Shown here in pieces: positions 1 to 12,200 of a DNA stretch of 64,000 nucleotides (positions are counted from its first letter, which is position 1; each line of letters starts with the position of its first letter). The DNA comes from Limnoperna fortunei. Its lineage: Eukaryota; Mollusca; Bivalvia; Mytilida; Modiolidae. The translations under genes were made by a program, and so were the position numbers. The notes under the pieces are model-generated. The model searched no databases. It was given only the letters and a program-made list of their open reading frames with translations, and was not told where the DNA came from. The stretch lies in contig OX104117.1 in assembly GCA_944474755.1 (NCBI GenBank), positions 76,050,926-76,114,925 on the forward strand, in the 5' to 3' direction.

Positions 1-498
1 TTGTCGTATGTTCTTCCCACCTCTGGTTTACCTTTGCGTTCTACTGTTACAACATAAGGTCCTTTTTACTCGCAAAATTCTGTAGGGCTGTGCCGAAATG
101 TTTCACTCTTGGTGAACTTAGAATAAAGTGAGCGTTTAACAATATGTGCCAAGCAGGACGTCAGTGTCGCCGAGACTCGCCGAGACACATTTTCTTGGTT
201 TTTTTTTCATTCGAAGAAATTTTAATGTTGATAATAATAATTATAATAACGTATATTGGGTAGATTCCATCAACACAAAGGGAACATTCACCCGCTTAGT
301 CATTAGTAAAAAACATGTGGCGTCTAAGAAATTTTGATCACATTCTTGATATATGGTTTATTAGTTTGTTAAAACCGAAGATTAACGAATATTGACTGGT
401 TCGCATAATTTTTTGTATGTTTGAAATTACTGCTGCATTTACATATATAGCATTTGTTATGCTATATTTATCGATAACAATGGCATATTTTGTTGTAG

Positions 499-668
499 AT
501 GATGGTAATGGTCCGACTCGAGATGATGCTGTGGGATCCGTTGCCACAACTACAACAAGACACCCTGTTACCTCTGCATCTACTTCGTCGGAAACTGTGA
601 CGTCCTTACAGCTACAGGCTGCCGATGATAATGTAGAGGCACTAACGAACAGAAAGAAGAGAATGCAG
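499..668 (+). CDS. candidate exon of an unrecognised gene (Thr/Ser-rich)
   Basis: An open stretch of 56 codons lies between a plausible acceptor (TTGTTGTAG before 499) and a good donor (ATGCAG/GTAAAG at 668/669). The peptide is rich in Thr, Ser and Asp and ends in a basic run (NRKKRMQ). If joined in phase to the next acceptor (TTATTGCAG before 752) it would end within five codons, so this could be the 3' end of a gene that starts left of the window. An AATAAA-like signal lies near 1085. No family is recognised, and a chance ORF is quite possible. Confidence 0.25.
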
Positions 669-2284
669 GTAAAGGAGGCCTTAGTCTATTTAAGATTTAA
701 GGACGCTCGCTACTCGACCCAAGTTAAAGTCTTCTAATGTTGTTATTGCAGCCAGGAAAATGCTAGTACAGACTAGGAATAATGCAATTACTGAAGCATT
801 TGCCATGTGTAAAAGATCTGAAGATTTTGTTGATATTCGGTGTTGAAAATGTAATTGCAGACTAGGCAAATGCATTAACATATGACGAGGATAGAGGAAT
901 CCAGACGTAAAAAGTATTCATACATGTATTCATACATGTAGTCATACATGCATGATGGTCAACTTGTACATATCTATTAATAACGAAACTTTGAATTGAG
1001 TATTCATATAACAGATATTTTATATACCTGAATTATGTTATTGAGGAATGCTACTGTATTTGACAAACTACATGTATATATAAAATAAATGGATTTTTAT
1101 TAAAATAATTTATGCTAAACGTCTCAGTCCTTGGCATCTCTAGTAGCGGGGTTGTGAATTCAATTTTGAGAATATGTCATGTAGGGTTCTTGATTCGCTA
1201 GAAGCAGAAACTCTAGGTTTGTTGAAAGAATATTTTTTGTTTGTTTCAGCGCTATAAGCGAAATTTTAAGGGGAAACATTACGATTCTGATATTCTACCC
1301 AAGCATTTTTCCTAATTCTTTGTCTTGTGAGAAATATGTTCAGTTTATAATGGAGATGATACGAATATGTTAATTTCTTTGGTTTGAATGGGTGGTCAAT
1401 GTAAACTTCCCAATGTAATTTTGCCAGTAACAAAAAAAACACATCGAAACATAGGTTTTGCCATGAAGAAACGAAACATAGGTTTTGCCACGAAGAAAGG
1501 TTTTCAACTTTGTTGATGAAAGATAATCCCTTTCACTTTAAAAGAGGTACCAGAAATTCTTGATGACTTTGGATAATTAATCAGGTTGCAACCACATTCT
1601 TATCCACATTGATAGTTGGAAGTCTTTTGGGATACCATTTGCCGGATAGAACATGTGTATGACACTATCCAGTTTGGTTTCAAGGCAAGTGCTTTTGTTT
1701 TTATTTTACAGGTCTGGTGCCAATAAGCTATTGTCGTTCTATAAGTGTCACTGCCTTATTATATATTGACTAGAGTGCACATAACTTGGCTCTTAGTGCT
1801 TTTGTAAATTGTTTTGATTGGTATGGTTTATTTGTTCTAGTTTCCACTGTGGGTGTGGTGTGATTATACCAGTTTAGCGTTTTTTAAATCTTGACGACAA
1901 CATTATTCGCAAGACTTTAAGATTTTCTTTTGTAAGGGGATGAGTTTTTATTTAAGACTCTTCGGAGGTTTGCTCGAATTTGTGTTTCATTTTCTGTAGC
2001 GGTTCCTGTAGCCATACATTTCCCTGGGGAGTTTGACAGAGTTATTGGCTTGCCTTCTGAAAACAGTTAACCTGTTCAGGTAACCCAGTACTTAATAGAG
2101 GATGTCAACTGTGACAGAGGAGGAAAAAGACGTAAAGTAATGTTATGTGCAGGGTGTTAGGTTGAGGTTATGCCGTTACTTTCTAGTTCCCACTCACCCA
2201 TCTTTCTCAATTTATGTGTCCGTTCTCAATGTTGACTTCAGTTTATCCCAGTTTTTTACAATGTTCGCCCAACCCTAAATATTT
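669..2284. other. no gene recognised; AT-rich spacer
   Basis: I see no coding signal beyond short chance ORFs. A small direct duplication of about 27 bp (core CATAGGTTTTGCCA) lies at about 1446-1500. An AATAAA motif near 1085 could end the candidate gene at 499-668. Confidence 0.4.
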
Positions 2285-2990
2285 GTTTTTGAGATCAATA
2301 CTCCGTAAATGGTCTATTACTGGTACAGATGACCCAGTAGAGATGAGCTCACGCTCTCTCATCTGTACTCGTTACGTTATCCAACCAGAACGCATGAAAC
2401 AGAACGTTTTTTTGGGTAACATAACAACATTCTTATTTAAGGTTCTGGTTGGATTGGGGATGTTAAACAATGGAGAATCTATAGAATATCGCGATGTGAA
2501 AGTTGTTGGTTTACAGTAGAAATAGATAAATAGGTTCTTGCATACGTTTTTGGGAAAGACCGGTTGATCTTTCACGAGTGATTGAAATTTTATTTCTTTT
2601 CGCGAGTGGAGAAAGATCACTCAGGCTTTTCCAAAAGCGCATGGAAGTACCTATTTCTTCCGTAAACCAACAACTGTTACATCGTAATAGACTCTCCATT
2701 GTTTTAGACTCAATTGTCTCAGACATGCAATAAGAACGCCGAAAACAAGAACGTTAAACAAGAACGTTTTGATAACAACGTTCCTGCATGTTTCTGGCGT
2801 TTTGTTTGGATGACACAGGAAGTACAGATGTGTGCGCTTGAGCTCATCTGTACTGGGTCATCTGTACCAGAAATCGGTCATTTACGGAAGAAACTTTTAT
2901 GCGCTTTTGGTAAAGCCGGTGTGATCTTTCTCCACTCGCGTAAAGAAATAAAATTTCTATCGCTCGTGAAGATCAATGCTTGATAGAATT
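2285..2990. repeat. imperfect palindrome (foldback repeat) upstream of the ePHD gene
   Basis: The left arm (about 2285-2590) recurs as its reverse complement at about 2595-2905. Matching blocks include GGTACAGATGACCCAGTA near 2320 against 2860-2890, and AACAATGGAGA near 2467 against 2690-2705. The centre is near 2593. An extra inverted copy of the central part (GCGAGTGGAGAAAGATCA) lies at 2900-2990, so at least three diverged copies are present. It ends about 120 bp before the ePHD start codon. Confidence 0.7.
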
Positions 2991-3107
2991 ATTTTTGTGT
3001 ATGTCTTTTCGCTGCGCTCCCCTCGTGGAAGATCACTCTGTAGGAATTTATTAATCTCTGTTGATAATCTTGGTATTCTAATTTTCACTGTTGTGCTTCT
3101 TTATTAG

Positions 3108-3224
3108 ATGGGGAAAGCTACATGTGGTTTTTGTCATAGAGATAAAACTGTAAATTCCATTTGTGGGAAGCTGCGTCAAACAAACGTGGATGGAAAAAAA
3201 GTTGCAGCACATCATAAATGTATG
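3108..3224 (+). CDS. ePHD gene exon 1 (zinc knuckle half of ePHD)
   Basis: Thirty-nine codons start at ATG 3108 and end at ATG/GTAAGT, phase 0. The exon holds CGFC, CGKL and VAAHHKCM, the first zinc site of an ePHD. The VAAHHxC signature is very characteristic. Upstream sequence reads as a splice acceptor, so the ATG may sit at the start of exon 2 of the transcript. Confidence 0.85.
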
Positions 3225-6200
3225 GTAAGTATTCAGGAATAACATGTAATTATTATGAATATTTTACGTTTAAAATTAATAAATCATTCAGAGAAGTAGG
3301 TGTTTACTGATCTAGGGAATGACCTTACATGTTTGGTATTTCAAGTCACCTAAGTTTGGTAAAGTGGTCAGGTAACATGTGTCACAAAATCTTGATTTCT
3401 ATTTTCACATGTGGTTGGTAACCCCTACCTGAATGCACCCTCTAGTGATATTATGTGGCTTAATGCACCCTCTAGTGATATTATGTGGCTGAATGCACCC
3501 TGTAGTGATATTGTGTGGCTGAATGCACCCTCTAGTGATATTGTGTGGCTGAATGCAACCTCTAGTGATATTGTGTGGCTGAATTCACCCTCTAGTGATA
3601 TTGTGTGACTGAATGCACCCTCTAGTGATATTGTGTGACTGAATGCACCCTGTAGTGATACTGTGTGGCTGAATGCACCCTCTAGTGATATTGTGTGACT
3701 GAATGCACCCTCTAGTGATATTGTGTGACTGAATGCACCCTCTAGTGATATTGTGTGACTGAATGCACCCTCTAGTGATATTGTGTGACTGAATGCACCC
3801 TCTAGTGATATTGTGTGGCTGAATGCACCCTCTAGTGATATTGTGTGGCTGAATGCACCCTGTAGTGATATTGTGTGGCTGAATGCACCCTCTAGTGATA
3901 TTGTGTGGCTGAATGCAACCTCTAGTGATATTGTGTGGCTGAATGCACCCTCTAGTGATATTGTGTGACTGAATGCACCCTCTAGTGATATTGTGTGACT
4001 GAATGCACCCTGTAGTGATATTGTGTGGCTGAATGCACCCTCTAGTGATATTGTGTGGCTGAATGCACCCTCTAGTGATATTGTGTGACTGAATGCACCC
4101 TCTAGTGATATTGTGTGACTGAATGCACCCTCTAGTGATATTGTGTGACTGAATGCACCCTCTAATGATATTGTGTGGCTGAATGCACCCTCTAGTGATA
4201 TTGTGTGGCTGAATGCACCCTCTAGTGATATTGTGTGGTGCATACTGCAATCGTGTATTGGTTACCAACAACAAAAGTCCTCTCATTAGCTGATTCATAT
4301 ATATTCATGGTTCACTTAAAGACAATTTTTGTTTCGATATATGTAGTTTTTGTTAGTGATAAAAATATCCCGTAAGCCTTGGATTTAATCAGTGTCTGTG
4401 ACTATGAAATACATGTTACGAATATTACAAGAAATATATAATTAATGACCTTAAACGTTAAATATTACCAAATGTACATTAATATTTATTGTAATCAGTT
4501 CAAGACTTACCCATTTTATTTGCCCTAGTTACATTAACAAATAAAAACGAAATTGAACTATGAATTGACCACACCGGATGTTTTTCCTTGACAAGCCCCA
4601 ATAGTAACGATGTAAATTTTAATTGTTAGTCTTTTAAGTAATTTGTTTTATAATCGTAGTATACTTCATTCTTTTCATCTAAGTACTCCTCATTATTACA
4701 CTAAAACGATCTCTTTCCCAGTGTTATCTAACATTCTTTTCATCTGAGTACTCCTCATTATTACACTAAAACGATCTCTTTCCCAGTGTTCTTTAGTATT
4801 CTTTTCTTTGGTTTTTCATGTTTATACCCCGCCACACAAATTGGCGAAGTATTATGTGATAACCTCTTTTTGGATATGAGTGTCCGTCCGTCCGCCTGAC
4901 TGTGCCCTGGCGATTTCCAGTTGATAACATGAAAATGCGCCAACTGAATTTGTTTAAACCTTGAACAGCTGTTAAGTAGTATAAAATGACGATCAATTGT
5001 CAGCCCAATCCAATTTGTATTTTTCGTCAGGCCAATTCATATTTTTGGTCAGCTGTTAGCGGTTTCCAAATTATAGCTTGAAAACAGGTCAACAGGTTTT
5101 GTTGAAACTTTCCAAAGCTGTTAAGTACAATAAAAAAGATCAAGTTGAATTTTCAGTACATTGCCATTTGTAATGTTTGAGTTATTTAAAATTATGTTTA
5201 AAGGTTCAAGGTCAAGGTGAAAATTGTCATCTGAGATGCTCAGCTGTTCCTATAAGCTGATTTGGTATTCAGTAAAATGTGTTAATGAATATTAAAAACA
5301 ATGCAAAGTGGCGAGTTATCATTTAATGTCCAATTAGATGCCCCATTTTTTCTTCTTTCCTTACTTGTTCGTTGGTTTAGAGAACATTCAAAGGAAAACA
5401 TTTTTTACTACAATAGCGGTGTCAAAAAACAAGTTAGATACTGATTATTCATTGATACAGTTTTGATTTATTAGTTCTTGTTTAAAACTGAAAATCAACG
5501 GTACATGATATTTTCCGTATTTGGACTGGTGTTTCTCTTGACTCTTGAAGATCATAAAACGATAGATGGCTTGACAAACGAGCATCCAGTACTTTTTCAT
5601 GTTTCTTCGATGTAAATGGTAAATTTGAAACCAGTCAATTTTAAGAGAGTTATCACCTAAACGTGGATTTTTATTTCCTAGTCCGATTAGAGAACTATGG
5701 AATGATATTGGTACAAATTCTTTGGTCAAAGACTCATTGACCACTTTTGTGAAAGATGGCAACAGTTCTTCCAAACGTTCAATTACCATGTTAGTATGGG
5801 ATAAAGCTCATATGATTTTACTTTTAGATCTTGAGATGACATTTTAAAATTCACCCTGTGTGACAAGTAGATTTATTTCCCAGTTTTTGGAGTTCATATG
5901 TGGTAACCGCAAAAGTTTGTATTTCTGTCTCTGAGCGTATTTAGTATTGCATCAATTTTATTGATAAAGAAAGTCGATAAACATTTGAGATAGGTCTTTT
6001 GCAGAGGAAAGTATTGGTAGAACAGTTTCTTCCTTTCATAGCCCATGGGGTTATTTGTAACCTTTAATCTGGTATCTTCTTACGTCCACATGACTATCAT
6101 TTCACAATAAAATTTAAGCAAACTTATATATATTTCATGATCTACTGTCAGTTTTGTTTTTCTCCATTTCCGTTTGAGTTTTTTATCTCAAGTGTGCGGC

Positions 6201-9200
6201 TAATGAATTTATTCCTTATACAATTGGCTGTCGGAAAATTGTTTTTGTAATCAAAGGAGCGTGTTTGTCAATAATTGAAATAAGTGAAATCATGCTATTC
6301 TTCATTTAAAGTCCCCATATTTATCAAAATCGGTAAGTATCTTCTTTGAGAATTTCCAAAGAGTTTATTTCGTTTTTAAATGATTCAATGTCGATGGATC
6401 TAAGTTTTTGAAGTAGCACATTTTTTGTTTGTTACTGAAGGTGGTTTTTCTGGCGAGAGTAATGAATACCACAGCAAAATGGTCCTTTTAAAACCTTTCT
6501 ATCAGATTCAGATATTCCTGGGGCAATAACTTGTATATGTTTTCGGTGTTTCTAGTAATAAGCTCATCTTCAGTGTGACAGGCAACATGTGTTGGTCTCT
6601 GGAATTGCTGCTTCGCTTCTGCGAACCAAACATTTCTAGACAAATGTTAAGTTTAGACGAATCCTGGTCTGTAGGTACTAGTATATCTCGATGAGAGTTT
6701 AAGTCAACAATACAATAACAATGGATATATCAATAGTTGCGTATTTTGAAAGAAAAAAGAACCATTCATGTTCCAGGAAATCATCTGTACTGAGACCATT
6801 TTCTTTGTGATGGTTGTGTATGTATTTGGATGAAAGATGCTAGGAGGTTTTACCTATGACGATTTTACAGTTTACATGTATATGCTGACATGTTTTAAAG
6901 TTTCTATCACTGGAAGATGCTAGGATGTTGAAATTTATGTTCGTTTTATAAATGCATGAAAGCTTAATGTGTCTTAATATGCTCTACATGTGACAGGTGG
7001 ATTTTTCTTGTCACCTATTGACAGTAGGAGTACACAAACTAGAGTTTCCGTAGATTTAAAATAAAACTTAGGAAATAGATTATTGCATGCTGGTTGTTCC
7101 AACCTGAGCTGTACATATTGTACCATGCTGGTTGCTGCAGCCTAAGCTGTACATAGTGTACCATGCTGGTTGCTGCAACCTGAGCTGTACATATTGTATC
7201 ATGCTGGTTGCTGCAGTCAGAGCTGTACATATTGTACCATGCTTGTTGCTGCAAAATGAGCTGTACATATTGTACCATGCTGGTTGCTGCAACCCGAGCT
7301 GTACATATTGTACCATGCTGGTTGCTGAAACCCGAGCTGTACATATTGTACCATGCTGGTTGCTGCAACCTGATCTGTACATATTGTACCATGCTCGTTG
7401 CTGCAGCCTAATCTGTACATAGTGTACCATGCTGGTTTTTGCAGCCTGAGCTGTACATAGTGTACCATGTTGGTTGCTGCAGCCTGAGCTGTACATAGTG
7501 TACCATGTTGGTTGCTGCAGCCTGAGCTGTACATATTGTACCATGCTGGTTGCTGCAGCGTAAGCTGTAAATATTGTAAAATGCTGGTAGCTGCAGTCAG
7601 AGCTGTACATATTGTACCATGCTGGTTGCTGCAGTCTGAGCTGTACATATTGTACTATGCTGGTTGCTGAAACCTGAGCTGTACATATTATACAATGCTG
7701 GTTGCTGCAACCTGATTGTACCATGTTGGTTGCATGCCACCTAAGCTGTACATATTGTACCATGCTAGTTGCTGAAACCTGAGCTGAATATCTTGTACCA
7801 TGCTGGATGCTGCAGCCTAAGATGTACATAGTGTACTATGCTGGTTGCTGCAACTTGAGCTGAACATATTGTACCATGCTGGTTGCTGCAGCGTAAGCTG
7901 TACATATTGTACCATGCTGGTTGATTCAGCGTAAGCTGTACATAGTGTACAAGGCTGGTTGCTGCAGCGTTAGCTGTACATAGTGTACCATGCTGGTTGC
8001 TGCAACCTGATTGTACCATGCTGGTTGCTGCAACCTAAACTGAACATATTGTACCAGGCTGGTTGCTGCAGCCTAAGCTGTACTTTTTGTACCATGCTGG
8101 TTGCTGCAGCGTAAGCTGTACATATTGTACCATGCTGGTGTCTGTATATTCAAGATTGATGTATGATTTTCTTTACTAAATTATCATGTTGAGCTACATT
8201 TCAGGAATTGTCAGATATTTTAACATCATTTCTGAGCTTTATAAAAAATGGCATGTAAAAACATCCGTGAATAGTTTTTGAAGGTATCAACTTATTCTGG
8301 AATTTAATGGAAACCATTTAAATTTTAACCATGTATCTGTTAATATAAGTAAGACATTTCTTTTTCTGACAATAATTTTGCCCGCATAATATGTACGTGT
8401 TTCTTATTTCATTTAGCAATATAGTGCTAAGTTGGCACAGTACAAGTACAAATATAAACGCTTTGGAGGATTCAAGAAAGACGAAGTGATAAAAGAGCTT
8501 AAAAGAGGGAGAACCTTGGTGAGATATGTATTATACATGTAGGCCTGAGATCTATGCAAGTGCTCAGATCTACGGAAGATTCATAATGTGTGATAGATAT
8601 ATGATTTCATAATATTATAAATGTTTTGTTGTTTCCAAACCATTTGATAATTGTTTAGAGTACTTATTAAGAATTTTAAGCTTTACTCAAGCGTGTACAT
8701 TTTTATAAAACTCTCAAATCATAACTTCATATGAAGGAATAAAAGACAGAAATTACATGAAGACATTAAACTGTCAGGACACGGTGCGTATGTGAAATAC
8801 ATGTAGAAATCTTTCTATAGGAATTGAAACGACGGACAGAAAAACCAATGCCGGTATATACGTACACTCTTTATATGTGGAGCATAGAAATATGTTTTTA
8901 CAGTTACACTGAAAATGACAATATCACAGATCAATATGCATAAATTAAGGGCACTAATAAACAATAAGGAAATCAAAAATTGACTATTTAAAAAATATAA
9001 AAAAAATTCCTTCATGTTGTGCACGATTCATTTTTATAATAAAGAAAACACCAGCAAAACGTTTTGACAAAAGTGTTTGATATTGATTTCCATTTTGCTT
9101 AACCAGTATACATTCGTGTCATGAGGGGCTGCTTCCATAGGTAGCCTTTGGTTGATTTTTCACTCTCTGGTCGGGTTTTATCTTGCCCATATAACATAGT

Positions 9201-12200
9201 TTTCATTCTATTTGTTATTGGTAATTAATTACCCATCAACTTTTATAACATTTTGATAAACTAAAACAGTTTTACACCAATGCTAAAATTACTTTATTAT
9301 GTATCACAAATTAAAGTATCTTCTTCATGTCTTTCATTTTGTTATTTGTTAACTTCGAAGATCAAGCTGGCTGTTATCTATAGAAAAACAGGAACCTGGG
9401 GGCCTAGTGGTTATCGTACTTCTTCTACTATTGATCACGTGGTCTGTCAACACTGAGGTTGCGGGTTCGAGTCTCACTGCGTGCAGGGTGTTCTCAATCC
9501 AATCTAAATTGACAAGGATTTCCAGTTTTCCTACCAAAGGACGGGGGTTCTCTCCGGGTAATCCGGCTTCCGCCCCCTAATAAAAGCTGAAAAATTGCTG
9601 AAATTTTATATACTGCTATCCTCTTGACAGGATTTATTCTTGTCCTTCTTGGGATGAGAACGTTGAATAAGGATCGTCACGCATATATTTTGAGATTGTT
9701 CTCGTGGAAAATTACTTAATGTATCCATCTGCATTCGCCTGTATTCGGTCAGGCCCAGAATTTATTAACATCTCCTTAATTGCATAAGTGCTCTAAAGCA
9801 AATACAATTAAGTAATTTTAGCTCACCTGGACCATTTGCCATCACTTGGCGTCCGTCGTCCGTCGTAAACTTTTTAAAAAAATCTTCAGCTCTGAAATCA
9901 CTGTGCCAATTTTTTTTTAAAACTTAGCCACAATCATCCTTAGGGTTGCTAGTTTCAAATGTGTGCCCAGGGTGCTGATCAACGGACAAATATGGCCGCT
10001 GTTACTAACTATTATCATTTTTCAAGGAATGTGATTTACAACACTACCATTTTAGACTTTGCGTTTTGTATATACCCGTCTGTGACAGACGTTTTATAGT
10101 ATACAAATGTTCGTCCATCGTCCATATGTCACACAGTATCTTGAGAATAGCTTCACGTTTTTCCCTCAAACTGCACACAGTTAATTATTTAGATTCATCG
10201 TTTCTACGGTTGGTAAATTTCTTATTTTTTCTCTGTGGTGTTATACTTGTTGGTGAAAATGAAAGGCTTTTCAGTTTTCAGACCCTAACATAATAACGCT
10301 TTTATCAGTTTTTGTTTTTAATTTACGGGAATCGTTCACTTTGATTGATTTCAGGTTCCTTTCCTTTTTTGTAAACTTCTGATTTTTCTTTATAGACTTA
10401 TGGGACTTTGTTCATGAAAATGGGGATTTTTTATTTTTTAGACTATTATTTAAAAAGTATCAATTTTCCTAAAGTGTGGGGTATTTTATATATTGATAGC
10501 AGTTTTCAAATTTAGCAACAAGCATGACTGTCAGTAAAATATGTCGCATGACTTCAGATAGATTTATACATCCATGAAATTTATAGCTCTTGTCTTTATA
10601 TTCAGACGGGCGTAATGTTGGACAACTTGCAATCATTACCAATTAGGATTGGATTCGAGCACAGCCCAGCCCACAACGCGAATTGAAAAATAGCTTAGGG
10701 CATACTTGTCCACAAAGGCTTATTTCCAAGCACATGCGATAAATGTACTACTGTATGCATATATAGCAACTGCACTGCCTATTTTCTAAAGAGCTGTGTG
10801 TTAACAGAAAATAATTTTATATTCTTTTCATATATATTAATGTTTTCGTTTTTAACTGCTGAATGACGATGTTTAAATTATTTTTAGAAATGTAACATAT
10901 GCCAAGTTGGCCCCAAAAAAAGGAAAAACAAAGTTGGCTCCAAAGGAAAGAAAACGAAAAAAGGATTGAATAAAAACGGTGCAACTGCTGGCTGTGCACT
11001 GGAGACCTGCAGAAAAACATTTCATTTTTATTGTGCCAGAACAGACAGAAAAGCTATAACGAAACGATCTAAGAAGACAAACAAAGAAGGGGAAGAACTT
11101 GATGTGTACCAGTTTGTATTAGAATGATATAGCCAAATTGTACTAACTTAGCCTTTTTGTGTGTCTGTATAGACGAGGTTAACTCAACATTTAATCCTAC
11201 TGTTACTGCTTCACCTTAATCTTTATATTTATACATTTTGTTTTGTCTGTTTGAATGATATCTAACATCACTTGTAACAATTTTTCAACTATATCATGGC
11301 ATCCAGTTTTTATTGGGGAGGAAGCCGGCGTACCAGGAAAAAACCACCCGACCTTCGGCAGGAAAACAGCACTGCTTATCAATTAAAATTGGAGATTTAT
11401 TTATACATAATGTCTTAACTATTCAATGGAATAAAAAGAATAATATAAGAAAGGCGTCAGCTAGTTTCTTGCTTATGCATGTATTTATAAAATTAAAATT
11501 GTTCCACTGATGTGAATCGTTTATATTAATGAGATAAATTTGCCTTTCAGAGTATTTTGTTCACAAGCACATGAGCAGGAGTTCAGAACTAACGCATGTG
11601 AGTATTCAAGGAATATTAGTTATATAATTAGTACAAAATGATGAAACTATGGCTTAAGCTTACAAAGTTATAAGCCTAAATAATCGTTAAGGAATTTTGG
11701 TTACGTCGCAAAGAATTACAAATAATCAAATTCTAATTATCTTCACATTGAATAGAAAGCCTCCAGCATATAATGATTCAAAACCTTTATAGCTGAGCTT
11801 TGGTCGTCACTAGGTATACGTCGTCTGTCTGTTTTTAAAAAAACTTCTCTCCTATGAAACCACTTGTCTAAATTGTAGTGAAACGTAAATTGCAAGATAA
11901 TCAGCAAAATAAGGCCTACAAACTCTGTATTTATCTATTTTATTACTCATAGTTCTTTATTGTTATTTTTGCGCTTTCCTAGCGTCAGTGGTATTTGTTA
12001 TATATAGTTATAGAGTATAAAATGTTAAGTTTTTATTTTCAATTTTAACTGACTTATGGACCTTTAAAATTTTTATTTTTTCGTTGTTGATGTTTTTGGT
12101 TATTAGCTTGTTAACATGATTAGATAGATTTGCTCTCCTTGCCGTACTTTTTGACTGAATTAACTGGTCCACCTATTAGCATTCATTGCATCCATGTTGG

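Larger units (their letters stand above)
3225..8416 (+). other. intron 1 of the ePHD gene
   Basis: The intron has GTAAGT at the donor and ATTTAG at the acceptor. It contains a 30-bp minisatellite, a 65-bp duplication, an interspersed repeat near 4.8-5.3 kb, an unrecognised minus-strand ORF, and a 38-bp minisatellite. Nothing was recognised in 5800-7080. Confidence 0.7.

Noticed and set aside
752..846. Second exon after 499-668 reading MLVQTRNNAITEAF
   Set aside because: Its open frame is out of phase with the upstream exon; the in-phase reading stops at once.
3411..4298. Long ORFs on both strands (SHTISLEGAF and HNITRGCIQP repeats)
   Set aside because: They follow from a 30-bp repeat whose period is a multiple of three; there is no start context, splice sites or non-repetitive protein.
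7039..8019. Overlapping ORFs of up to 249 codons in the 38-bp repeat
   Set aside because: Repeat translations in several frames on both strands; no sign of selection for one frame.
9397..9480. Functional tRNA gene
   Set aside because: Boxes A and B are present, but the sequence does not fold into an acceptor stem and is followed by a shared SINE body.
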